From contig JAWIIG010000025.1 of NCBI GenBank assembly GCA_033557465.1, positions 9,230,501 through 9,294,500 of the forward strand: a DNA stretch of 64,000 nucleotides, given 5' to 3'. Both the position numbers and the translations under genes were made by a program. A model generated the notes under the pieces. That model searched no databases, was not told the DNA's origin, and was given only the letters and a program-made list of their open reading frames with translations. This document shows positions 10,230 to 18,506 of the stretch, in pieces (within the stretch, counting starts at the first letter, position 1; each line of letters starts with the position of its first letter). The DNA is from Ichthyophis bannanicus. Its lineage: Eukaryota > Chordata > Amphibia > Gymnophiona > Ichthyophiidae.

Positions 10230-11205
10230 TAATGCCTTGGTCTCAGTGGGACCGCAGGCTGACGAAGAAACTCTGGCTTCAGCTTGGTCGCATGACCTAG
10301 GGGATGCCTGTAGCTGGTGGAGACGTACTGAGAGTGATTAAGAGTATCCTGTTGCTGACCACTTCTATGGAGCTTCAAGACATGCAATTCAAATTGGTGC
10401 GCCGTCTCTACTTTGTACTGCGGCAGGTGTGGAGGATTGGAATAGCCTCAACAGATCTGTGCCCCCAGTATAGAGAGGCTGCCGCTTCCTGGGGCATATG
10501 TTCTGGCATTGTCAGCTTATACGCCTCTACTGGGGCAGGATGTTCCACTATTTGGATGGCAATGTGGGAATGGCAGTAGGGTTTCCCCCACATTTAATTG
10601 TCCTTGACAATTAGGCAGGGATGGACGATATGGGGGATGTTTCTAGATCTTGGTTGAGGTTGGCCCTGTTGGTAGCTCGGAGAGCTGTTTTGCAGTCCTG
10701 GCTGACACAGGAGGACCCCTTGAATTGGCAGTGGCAGACTGCACTTCATCAATTGCTGCTCTTAGAGCGGGAATATTCTCGCGGTCATGCCCAGTGGTGG
10801 GCTACTTTTCAGTATGTTTGGTGCCCCCATCTTTAGTCCCTTACCCCTCTGGCTCGGAGCCAGGTAGACTATTCTGCTTGAGTGGGTCATGTGTGTGTGT
10901 ATCAGCTTGCTGGATGTGGAGCTCCACGTGAGTGGGGAGGAAGGGTTGGGGAGAATATGATCGACTGATTATAATAGCTGCTGGATACCACGGGAGGTGC
11001 GCAAGAGCCAGGCCCCCTCAGGATGTCCTTGGCTAGGTCTCTAGTTGTTCTTGGGGAGAAGGTGGTAGGGTGGGGAGTACAATTATCAAAAATGGAAGAT
11101 GGTGATATACTCCTTTAAGTTTGCATTGTATACGGTTTTGTCTTTTACGTTTTGTTGTATATTGGTATGTATTGATGTTTTCCTTCCTCAATAAAAAGTT
11201 TGTAC
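10230..11205 (+). mobile_element. L1/Tx1-like LINE 3' end
   Basis: Broken frames on the plus strand carry the C-terminal part of an L1-type ORF2, such as RFLGHMFWHCQLIRLYW (the zinc-knuckle-like end of the reverse transcriptase protein) and a following helical stretch ending near 10836. A non-coding tail runs to AATAAAAAG near 11191. It is 5' truncated. It sits just after the end of DIRS A. Multiple stops make it a fossil. Confidence 0.65.
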
Positions 11206-11870
11206 CAAAAAATGTAGTTCCCACCCCTATTTTGTGGAAGACCTGAAACACAAACCCACCTTCCACTCTTTCAAATGCTTTTTCTGCATCATCAGCCATT
11301 GACAAAAATGGAGCTCCTTCCCCCCTTAGCATACCAAATTAAATTTAGTCATTTACGTATGTTGTCCCTGGTCTGCTTCCCCAGAATAAATCCCATCTGG
11401 TTTGTCTTTACTAAATAAGACAGATAGATCTGCAACTGTGTGGTCAGAATCATAGCTAACACTTTTTTGCATTCAAATTTATAAATGAAATCAGCCTGTA
11501 AGACCCACAAACACTGCCATGCTTTTCTGGCTTGGGGAGAATTTTGACTTAGGTAGATCTTCCCCTTTCACCACCCCATGAAATAGGGCTACTAAGAGAT
11601 GTTATTTCCGCCCTAAATTTTGTATAAAATTTAGCAGTGAGCCTGCCTACTGTAGGTTTGGTGCCTTCCCTCTTTCAACCCCTTTTTTGCTGCTCTCGTT
11701 ATGTTCCCATCTAATTTTTCTACGTCTTCCCTCAGGTACACCAAATTGCACCGCTCTAGATAATCACCCACCTCCTTTATCCATCCCTGCATTTCCTAGG
11801 CATAAAATGTCTCGTAAAGCCTTCTAAAGACATCCCTAATCTCTGAAGACCCAAATACCTATTGACCTTT
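11206..11870 (-). mobile_element. L1-like LINE reverse transcriptase fragment
   Basis: Reading minus, broken frames show a SYRLISFINLNAK-like motif, then GFIPGKQTRDNIRK and DAEKAFERVEGGFVFQVF. These correspond in order to L1 RT blocks (NYRPISLLN, GFIPGRQ..DNIR, DAEKAFDR). Stops and frameshifts are frequent. Its orientation is opposite to the L1 tail just to the left, and it lies beyond that tail's A-rich end, so the two are separate insertions. Confidence 0.65.
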
Positions 11871-11954
11871 ATCTATGATTTTATTTATCTGCTGTTGCCC
11901 TTGGTTCACTCTTAAGTTATTGGCTAGAATTCTACTTGATTTATTGTCCCATTC

Positions 11955-12147
11955 ACATAAGAATATAAGGTATGCCTTGCTGGGTCAGACCAAGGATCCA
12001 TCAAGTCCAGTATCCTGTTTCCAACAGTGGCCAATCCAGTTCACAAGTTACCTGTCAAGCTCCCAAAACATATACAGATACCATGCTGCTTGTCCAGTGG
12101 GTAAGCAGTGGATTTCCCCTGTCCTCTTTAATAATGGTTTATAGACT
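11955..12147 (-). mobile_element. CR1-like LINE fossil, part left of DIRS B
   Basis: The sequence GGTATGCCTTGCTGGGTCAG with the following SPV-type region is the 3' end of a widespread tetrapod CR1-like family, antisense here. It ends GTTTATAGACT at the left terminus of DIRS B and continues at 17764. Confidence 0.6.
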
Positions 12148-12322
12148 ATCTCCAGGAACAAGCAGGAATAAGTCCTCACATATGGGTACGTCGGTACCGA
12201 CGGAGCCTGCGCGGGAAAGCTCCCCAGCCTTTCAGATGAAAGGCTTTTGGGGCCTCCCACTGCACATGCGCGCTGCCTTCCCGCCTTCCTGACCAGCTCT
12301 CTTCAGTTTCTCTTTTTCCGCG
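12148..12322 (+). repeat. Left inverted terminus of DIRS B
   Basis: Begins ATCTCCAGGAACAAGCAGGA and is the reverse complement, with few mismatches, of 17575-17735. It includes a perfect 14-bp palindrome, CGTCGGTACCGACG, at 12189-12202 (also at 17681-17694). Confidence 0.9.
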
Positions 12323-12532
12323 GAGCCAGCAGGTCGTGTTCCTGTCACCGCTGAAGAAATTGTGAAATGTGTTTGTTTTCTTTAGACCGCGTACCTGCCT
12401 TCCCCATACCGAAACCGGTACCGCCGGTCTCTCTTTCTTTCTTTATAAAAAAAAAAAAAAAAGACTTTTTTATTTTCTTCAGCACAGCTTGGTACCTGTT
12501 GTTAGGCCTTAAGGCCTACACAAATTCTCCTC

Positions 12533-14335
12533 ATGGAGAAGCCAGTCCCTGGTTTTAAAAAATGTACCAAATGCAGTGCTGTCATTTCTGTCACAGACAC
12601 CCATGAATGGTGTCTCAAATGTTTGGGACCTGACCACTCCATACCGGACTGCCCATCCTGCACCCAGATGTCTAAACGTGGTTTGCAGAACCGGACCAAC
12701 AAGCTCCATGTGCTGTTTCCTTCAAAAGCATCACAGTCATCCAGATCTTCCTCTCCGGATGGATCTCAGGTAACCAAAACCTCTGTGGGCAAATCCTCTA
12801 AAAGCAAATCTCTTTCTAAAGATCGAGAGGCTCTCAATTTTGAGTTCGAGGATTCTGCCCAGGCCAAAAAACCCCGGCGGGAGGTTCCGGCCTCCAAAGC
12901 AATCATGGGGTCACAGGTTGACATCGATGGCACGGCCTCGACCGATCACCTGTTGGACTGCTCTGGGGTACCGGCCCATACCGGTACCGACATCCAGGCA
13001 GTAGTGGCGTCTATGGGCAATACTGTCCAGACCATGCAGCAGGCCGTTCTGGCATTCATTAAGGCTGCGACGCCCTCGGTACCGATTCCATCGGTACCGG
13101 CCCCGGTTCCGGTATCCACACCGGAACCGAGACCATCGACTTCCAAGCGTCGATCGGTTCCGCATGCCGGATTCAGGCTTTCGCCCGGTACCGATCCCAT
13201 GCCCGATACGCCCGATGTCGATACCGATCGGTATGCGTATCGTACATTGGAAGCACAGAAGAAATACTCAGATTCTTCTGATGAATTCAATTCCTCTGAT
13301 GACTCTGCTGAGCTTACTCTTCCTGAGGAGCCCTCTTCTCCAAAGAGGAGGATGTCTCCTCCAGAGGATTTATCCTTTCAGGATTTCATTGTTGATGTAG
13401 CTAAAGCACTTTCTATTGCTACATCTTCTGAAAAAGAACCCAGATCAAAAAAATTGGATATTTTAGGATATTCTAAAGCTCCTAAAGAGGCAGTCACTCT
13501 GCCTATCCATGAAATCCTTCAAGAACACATGATGGATTTGTGGGAGACTCCTTTAACACTGTCTCCCCATTCCCGTAGGTTGGACACCATGTATCGGGTC
13601 CCTCCTTCTCCTGGGTTCCAGAAAACTCAGCTGCCTCACCACTCTATTGTGGTGAAGTCTGCCATGAAGAAAATAAAGAGTCCTAAAAGGCATTCTTCTA
13701 CCCCTCCAGGGCGAGAATGTAAGACCCTGGACTCTTTTGGAAGAAAGATGTTCCAGGCTAGTATGCTTATAGCCAGGATCAATTCTTATAGCCTTTATAT
13801 GGGCATGTTTCTTGGACAACTTGCCCTAAAGATACAGAATTTTGCCCCCTTTATCCCTGATGATCAAAGGGCGGACTTCTTTTCTATGGTGACACAACTT
13901 TCAGAGGTCTCCAAGTTCTCCAACAGGGCAGCCTTTGATTCCTTTGAGGTTGCAGGCAGAGCTTCGGGAATTGCTATTGCAGCCCGACGTCTCGCTTGGC
14001 TCCAGGCTTCTGACCTAGAACCCTGGGTTGTAGATGGCCTCAGGAATCTGCCCTGTACCGGTGAGAACTTATTTGGGGAAGACTGGCAAATTAAAGCTGC
14101 TCAAATGGATGCAGAAAATGCCACTCTAGATAGACTTTCTAAGTCTACTTCTACCCCTGCCAAAAAGAAGTCTTTTAAAAGGCCTTACTATAAGAAGGCC
14201 AGATTTCCCACAAATACTGGCCAGCAATCTGCTCAGCCTCGCTTTGCGGCTAAGCGTCAACAATCTAAGCAGGTAAAGTCAAAGCCTGCAGTGTCTGCTA
14301 CACCCCAGCAGGCTCAACCCCCTCAGGGGTTTTGA
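12533..14335 (+). CDS. gag: DIRS B Gag
   Basis: Intact 600-codon frame starting at ATG 12533 after a T- and A-rich leader. Residues 9-48 form a Cys/His module, CTKC...H-E-W-C-L-K-C...H...C-P-S-C, shared with copies C-F and probably zinc binding. The middle is rich in Ser, Val and Pro with many GGTACC sites. A conserved block follows (VPPSPGFQKTQLPHHS, near residue 360), then a helical C-terminal domain and a basic tail (KKKSFKRPYYKKARF). Gag is the structural protein of DIRS particles; its detailed role in this clade is poorly known. It ends TTT TGA C, where pol continues in the +1 frame. One of the few undamaged frames here. Confidence 0.85.
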   Translation: MEKPVPGFKKCTKCSAVISVTDTHEWCLKCLGPDHSIPDCPSCTQMSKRGLQNRTNKLHVLFPSKASQSSRSSSPDGSQVTKTSVGKSSKSKSLSKDREALNFEFEDSAQAKKPRREVPASKAIMGSQVDIDGTASTDHLLDCSGVPAHTGTDIQAVVASMGNTVQTMQQAVLAFIKAATPSVPIPSVPAPVPVSTPEPRPSTSKRRSVPHAGFRLSPGTDPMPDTPDVDTDRYAYRTLEAQKKYSDSSDEFNSSDDSAELTLPEEPSSPKRRMSPPEDLSFQDFIVDVAKALSIATSSEKEPRSKKLDILGYSKAPKEAVTLPIHEILQEHMMDLWETPLTLSPHSRRLDTMYRVPPSPGFQKTQLPHHSIVVKSAMKKIKSPKRHSSTPPGRECKTLDSFGRKMFQASMLIARINSYSLYMGMFLGQLALKIQNFAPFIPDDQRADFFSMVTQLSEVSKFSNRAAFDSFEVAGRASGIAIAARRLAWLQASDLEPWVVDGLRNLPCTGENLFGEDWQIKAAQMDAENATLDRLSKSTSTPAKKKSFKRPYYKKARFPTNTGQQSAQPRFAAKRQQSKQVKSKPAVSATPQQAQPPQGF

Positions 14336-14340
14336 CTTGC
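14324..14340 (+). promoter_or_regulatory. Candidate +1 frameshift site between gag and pol
   Basis: Gag ends CAG GGG TTT TGA C (stop 14333-14335). Slipping forward one base at TTT gives TTT GAC TTG, and conserved pol sequence starts exactly there. The pol frame is open upstream to 14277 and has no ATG until about codon 59. Copies D (62293-62299, CTT TGA C) and E (32086-32092, TTT TGA C) have the same arrangement. CUU UGA C is the known +1 site of bacterial release factor 2. The match is seen; frameshifting is inferred. Confidence 0.6.
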
Positions 14341-16922
14341 CTCTAGAGAACTTGCCGTTTCTGGCTCTAGAACAACCAGAGCCCCTCACCATTCCTGGAA
14401 GGCTAGCTCATTTTGCTCCCAGATGGGAACAAATCACATCAGAGCAATGGACCCTCTCTATTATCAGGGAGGGCTACCAACTTCATTTCTCCAGCCTTCC
14501 TCCCCATACCATGGTGAGGCAATTCAGTTCTCCCCCATCTCTTCTGACCCTGTTGGGTCAGGAAGTCTCTTCTCTCCTTGCCCAAGGGGCAATAGAGGAG
14601 GTTCCTCCTCCACAACAGGGGTTAGGTTTCTACTCCCCTTACTTTCTCATAACAAAGAAGACAGGGGGCTTCAGACCAATCCTAGATCTGAGAGAATTGA
14701 ACAGGTTTCTATTCAAGGAGAAATTCAAAATGCTCTCTCTGGGCCTTCTCCTTCCATACCTTCAGAGTCAGGATTGGCTTTGTTCTCTAGATCTCAAGGA
14801 TGCGTACACTCATATACTCATCCATCCATCCCACAGAAAATATCTAAGATTTCTGTTTCAGGGAAAACATTTCCAGTACAGAGTACTACCCTTCGGTCTG
14901 GCCTCTGCTCCAAGAGTCTTCACAAAATGCATGGCAGTCGTAGCCGCATTTCTAAGAGGCATGGGAATCTTTGTCTTCCCATATCTGGACGACTGGCTCA
15001 TCCGAGCTCCATCTCAGTCAGAAGCCCAGATTTCTCTGGACCGCACAAGGCGTATTCTTCAATATCTGGGACTTGTGGTAAACATTCCCAAATCCCAACT
15101 CATCCCTACTCAGTCTCTGGAATTCATAGGGGCCCAATTGGACTCCACCACTGCAAGGGCCTACCTCCCTCTGGTCCGAGGCCAAAGGCTAATAAGCTTG
15201 GCCTCCCAGGCTCAGTCCAGAAGTCACTTGTCAGCCAGAGAAATGCTGCAACTTCTGGGCCACATGGCCTCCACGGTACACGTGGTGCCCTACGCTCGTC
15301 TTCATATGAGAGCAGCTCAATGGACCTTGGCCACCCAGTGGTCTCAAGCATCAGGACTGCTCTCAGACCAAATACTCACCTCAAAACGACTGTTTTGGTC
15401 TCTCCAGTGGTGGACATCCTCCAAAAATCTGTTGTTGGGGATCCCCTTCCAACCTTCGTTGCCCCAAGCAACCCTCACAACAGATGCCTCCCAAACAGGG
15501 TGGGGAGCTCATCTCCAACACCTCTCCACTCAGGGCACCTGGTCTCCTCAGGAGACCACCCTTCACATCAACATTCTGGAACTGCGAGCAATCTTCCTTG
15601 CCCTCACAGTCTTCCACACCCTCCTTGCCAACCTGACTGTCCTAGTACAAACAGACAATCAGGTAGCCATGTTCTATGTCAACAAACAAGGAGGGACGGC
15701 CTCTCTGTCGCTTTGCAACGAAGCTCTCAGATTATGGGCCTTCGCCAGAGAGCATCAAATTCATCTTCTGGCAGTATATCTTCCAGGAGTTCAAAACTCT
15801 CGGGCAGACAGACTCAGCCGCGTTCTGCTCCCACACGAATGGTCCCTGCATATGGACCAGATACGTCGAATCTTTCAGGAATGGGGGACCCCGGACATAG
15901 ACCTCTTTGCAAGTCCGTGGAATGCCAAACTTCCCCGGTTCTGTTCCAGGACTCCGTGTCAGGGAGCTCAGGCCAACGATGCCTTTCTCCTGCATTGGGG
16001 TCAGGAATTCCTGTACGCTTTTCCACCCATTCCTTTGATTTCCAAGACTCTGTTCAAACTTCAGAGGGGTCACGGATCCATGATCCTCATTGCCCCACGC
16101 TGGCCACGCCAAGTGTGGTTCCCTCTCCTTCTACAGCTCTCCCAGGGCTCCTCCCTGGACCTGGGAGCTGCACCAGACCCTTCTGTCTCAGGAGCAGGGG
16201 ACTTTGTGGCATCCAAACCCCAAGTCCCTACATCTCCGAGCTTGGTTACTGAAGGCTTAAGCCTTCATGAGTTTAATCTTTCCCAACCAGTGAAAGATAT
16301 CCTTCATGCCTCTAGGAAACCCTCTACTAGGCGTTCCTATGCTTTCAAATGGAAACGTTTTTCCATTTGGTGTGCGCAACAGGGTCTTGACCCTCTAGCA
16401 CTTCCTTTGAATTCTCTACTGGACTATCTCCTGCATCTTTCCAATGCAGGCCTCAAGACGAATTCAGTACGAGTCCATTTAAGTGCTATTGCAGCATCCT
16501 TAAAACCTATAAATGGACAACCTGTCTCCTCTCATCCTCTTATTGCAAGATTCATGAGAGGCTTGACCCTCACTAAGCCTCCCATCCGACCTCCTCCGGT
16601 AGCATGGGACTTGAATCTAGTTCTGGGTCAACTTATGAAGCCACCTTTTGAACCGTTGGTATCTACCTCCCTGAAATTTCTTTCCTGGAAGGTTCTTTTC
16701 CTTATTGCAGTCACTTCGGCTCGCCGCATCAGTGAACTGCAGGCTTTGGTGGCTAATCCACCTTATACCAGATTTCATCATGATAAGGTGGTCCTTAGGA
16801 CGAATCCCCACTTTATGCCTAAAGTGGTTTCGCCTTTTCATCTTAATCAAGAGGTATATCTACCTGTTTTTTTTCCCGGCTCCTCATGCATCCAGTGCAG
16901 AGAGGAACCTTCATACTCTTGA
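14337..16922 (+). CDS. pol: DIRS B Pol: RT, RNase H, methylase-like, recombinase start
   Basis: 861 codons with no ATG start. The reverse transcriptase shows SLDLKDAYTH (Asp about 152), LPFGLASAP (184-192) and the active site YLDD (216-219). RNase H follows with TTDAS (Asp 383), LELRA (Glu 415), QTDNQ (Asp 440) and ADRLS (Asp 491). Residues 519-600 (IDLFASPWNAKLP, then LIAPRWP) match the Dam-like methylase region of DIRS elements. From about 650 comes the tyrosine recombinase (KPSTRRSYAFKWKRF; catalytic Arg in SARRISELQ). RNase H and recombinase share a frame here only because of one extra C near 16178-16180 relative to C and E. The frame ends early after one extra base in or beside the T8 run at 16867-16874. 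Confidence 0.9.
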   Translation: MPLENLPFLALEQPEPLTIPGRLAHFAPRWEQITSEQWTLSIIREGYQLHFSSLPPHTMVRQFSSPPSLLTLLGQEVSSLLAQGAIEEVPPPQQGLGFYSPYFLITKKTGGFRPILDLRELNRFLFKEKFKMLSLGLLLPYLQSQDWLCSLDLKDAYTHILIHPSHRKYLRFLFQGKHFQYRVLPFGLASAPRVFTKCMAVVAAFLRGMGIFVFPYLDDWLIRAPSQSEAQISLDRTRRILQYLGLVVNIPKSQLIPTQSLEFIGAQLDSTTARAYLPLVRGQRLISLASQAQSRSHLSAREMLQLLGHMASTVHVVPYARLHMRAAQWTLATQWSQASGLLSDQILTSKRLFWSLQWWTSSKNLLLGIPFQPSLPQATLTTDASQTGWGAHLQHLSTQGTWSPQETTLHINILELRAIFLALTVFHTLLANLTVLVQTDNQVAMFYVNKQGGTASLSLCNEALRLWAFAREHQIHLLAVYLPGVQNSRADRLSRVLLPHEWSLHMDQIRRIFQEWGTPDIDLFASPWNAKLPRFCSRTPCQGAQANDAFLLHWGQEFLYAFPPIPLISKTLFKLQRGHGSMILIAPRWPRQVWFPLLLQLSQGSSLDLGAAPDPSVSGAGDFVASKPQVPTSPSLVTEGLSLHEFNLSQPVKDILHASRKPSTRRSYAFKWKRFSIWCAQQGLDPLALPLNSLLDYLLHLSNAGLKTNSVRVHLSAIAASLKPINGQPVSSHPLIARFMRGLTLTKPPIRPPPVAWDLNLVLGQLMKPPFEPLVSTSLKFLSWKVLFLIAVTSARRISELQALVANPPYTRFHHDKVVLRTNPHFMPKVVSPFHLNQEVYLPVFFPGSSCIQCREEPSYS
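14423..16252 (+). other. Long -1 frame overlapping RT-RNase H in DIRS B
   Basis: 609 codons open in the -1 frame relative to pol. In copies C and E the same relative frame runs on into the recombinase, so this is the upstream extension of the recombinase frame. It has no domain I recognise and is rich in Ser, Pro, Gly and His. E keeps an equivalent frame of 708 codons (32518-34644). Overlapping RT and recombinase frames are known in DIRS elements; whether the overlap is translated is unknown. Confidence 0.5.
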
Positions 16923-17298
16923 CTGTAAAAGAGCTCTCGCCTTTTACCTCAACAGGACTCAGCCACATCGAAAGTCTTCCCAACTTTTCGTGGCTTTTGA
17001 TCCTTCTCATTTGGGACTTCCAGTCACCAAACGTACACTTTCCAATTGGATTGCTCAGTGTATTTCTTTTGCTTACCAGAGTAAAAACATTTCTCTGGAA
17101 GGCCATGTCACAGCTCACAGTGTGCGAGCCATGGCCACTTCTATGGCTCATCTTCACTCTGTGTCCATAGATCAGATCTGTCGAGCAGCCACTTGGGCCT
17201 CGGTTCATACCTTCACAGCCCATTACTGCTTGGACAAGGACTCCCGCCGGGATGCCTTGTTTGGTCAGGCTGTCCTCAAACACCTGTTCCATACTTAA
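16875..17298 (+). pseudogene. DIRS B tyrosine recombinase, C-terminal part
   Basis: After the frame change at 16867-16874 the recombinase continues in another frame: PAPHASSAERN, then LDCKRALAFYL, the H-x-x-R box (TAHSVRAMA) and the catalytic tyrosine in FTAHYCLD, ending near the stop at 17296-17298. All canonical recombinase residues (Arg from the preceding frame, His-x-x-Arg, Tyr) are visible. The enzyme would join circular DIRS DNA to the genome. Confidence 0.85.
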
Positions 17299-17398
17299 AC
17301 ATCTCCTGCCCACCTTCCCTGGATGGATGCCTGAGATCCATACGAAGATGGTTTACCCTTGGAGGGGGATCTCCCAGGCATCTTAGCTAGGGAGTCCC

Positions 17399-17493
17399 CA
17401 TATGTGAGGACTTATTCCTGCTTGTTCCTGGAGATAGCACAGTTACTTACCTGTAACAGGTGATCTCTGGGAACAGCAGGAATTAGTCCTCAC
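17399..17493 (+). repeat. Internal complementary region of DIRS B
   Basis: 17399-17435 is complementary to the start of the left terminus and 17436-17493 to the end of the right terminus; they meet at GGAGAT|AGCACAG. This equals the complement of the right-end-to-left-end circle junction. Confidence 0.9.
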
Positions 17494-17574
17494 AACCCAC
17501 CCACCTCCCCTAGGAGTTGTATCTCTATCTATCTATCTTCCTTTCCTCTCTCTATTGTCTCAGCTTTAAACTCG

Positions 17575-17763
17575 AACTGAAGAGAGCTGGTCAGGAAGGC
17601 GGGAAGGCAGCGCGCATGTGCAGTGGGAGGCCCCAAAAGCCTTTCATCTGAAAGGCTGGGGAGCTTTCCTGCGCAGGCTCCGTCGGTACCGACGTACCCA
17701 TATGTGAGGACTAATTCCTGCTGTTCCCAGAGATCACCTGTTACAGGTAAGTAACTGTGCTTT
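17575..17763 (+). repeat. Right inverted terminus of DIRS B
   Basis: Inverted copy of the left terminus, plus about 34 bp of outer extension ending GGTAAGTAACTGTGCT. It is followed by TTTCCTGCAGG of the interrupted CR1 fossil. Confidence 0.9.
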
Positions 17764-18110
17764 TCCTGCAGGAACTCATCCAAGCCTCTTTCAAATCGAG
17801 CTACACTAACAGCTTTTACTACATCCTCTCGTAACAAATTCCAAAGTTTGATTACACATTGAGTGAAAAAAATATTTTCTCCAATTAGTCTTGAATGTGC
17901 TACATTGTAAACTTCATTGTGTGTCCCTTAGTCTTTCTACTTTTTGAAGGAGTAAACAACCAATCTACATTTACATGTTCTACTTCTTTCATTATTTTAT
18001 AAGCCTCTATCATATCTCCCCTCAGCTGTTTCTTTTCCAAGTTGAAGAGCCCTAACCTTTCAAGCCTTTCCTTGTAGGATATCTGTCCATCCCCTTTACT
18101 ATTTTTGTCG
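17764..18110 (-). mobile_element. CR1-like LINE fossil between DIRS B and C
   Basis: Antisense end of a CR1 reverse transcriptase frame: minus-strand words KERLERLGLFNLEKKQLRGD and MIEAYKIM correspond to the conserved C-terminus of CR1 ORF2. It is the continuation of 11955-12147, separated by DIRS B, and is cut again by DIRS C at 18110. Confidence 0.75.
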
Positions 18111-18506
18111 ATCTCCAGGAACAAGCAGGAATGTAGTCTTCACATATGGGTATCGTCGGTACCGACGGAGCCTGTGCGGGAACGCTCCCCAGCGTCCAAT
18201 AGGAAAGCTTTTGGGAGCATCCCACAGCACCTGCATGCTGCCTTCCTGCTTTTCCCAACTGTCCCTCTCCAGTTCTTTGTTTTCCGCAGAGCCGACAGGT
18301 CGCACATCCTGTCACCACAGAAAAAAATCCCTTTTATTCTTTTTTGTGGTCGCGTCTGCCTTCCCTCGACGCTACACCGGTACCACCGGTTCTTCTTCTT
18401 TCTTTTCTTAAAAAAAAAAAACAACTTTCTTCTGGAGTCTTTCCAGTAATTTTCTTTTCAGGTGCCACGCGCCATTTTGGGCACTAGGCCCAACATTTCC
18501 TTCAGA

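Larger units (their letters stand above)
12148..17763 (+). mobile_element. DIRS retrotransposon copy B, nearly complete
   Basis: Full DIRS architecture: left inverted terminus (12148-12322), gag, RT-RNase H-methylase-like-recombinase, internal complementary region (17399-17493) and right inverted terminus with extension (17575-17763). DIRS elements lack LTRs and integrase and integrate by a tyrosine recombinase, without target duplication. The flanking CR1 fossil reads across the insertion without a duplication, matching that. Coding damage is light: single-base changes near 16178 and in the T-run at 16867-16874. Confidence 0.92.

Noticed and set aside
10230..11870. Opposed L1 fragments as one twin-primed (inverted) insertion
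   Set aside because: The minus-strand piece lies beyond the A-rich 3' end of the plus-strand piece; twin priming would place the inverted part on the 5' side.
14337..16922. RT-recombinase fusion as the normal layout of this DIRS family
   Set aside because: Copies C and E put the recombinase in the -1 frame; B's fusion comes from one extra base near 16178.
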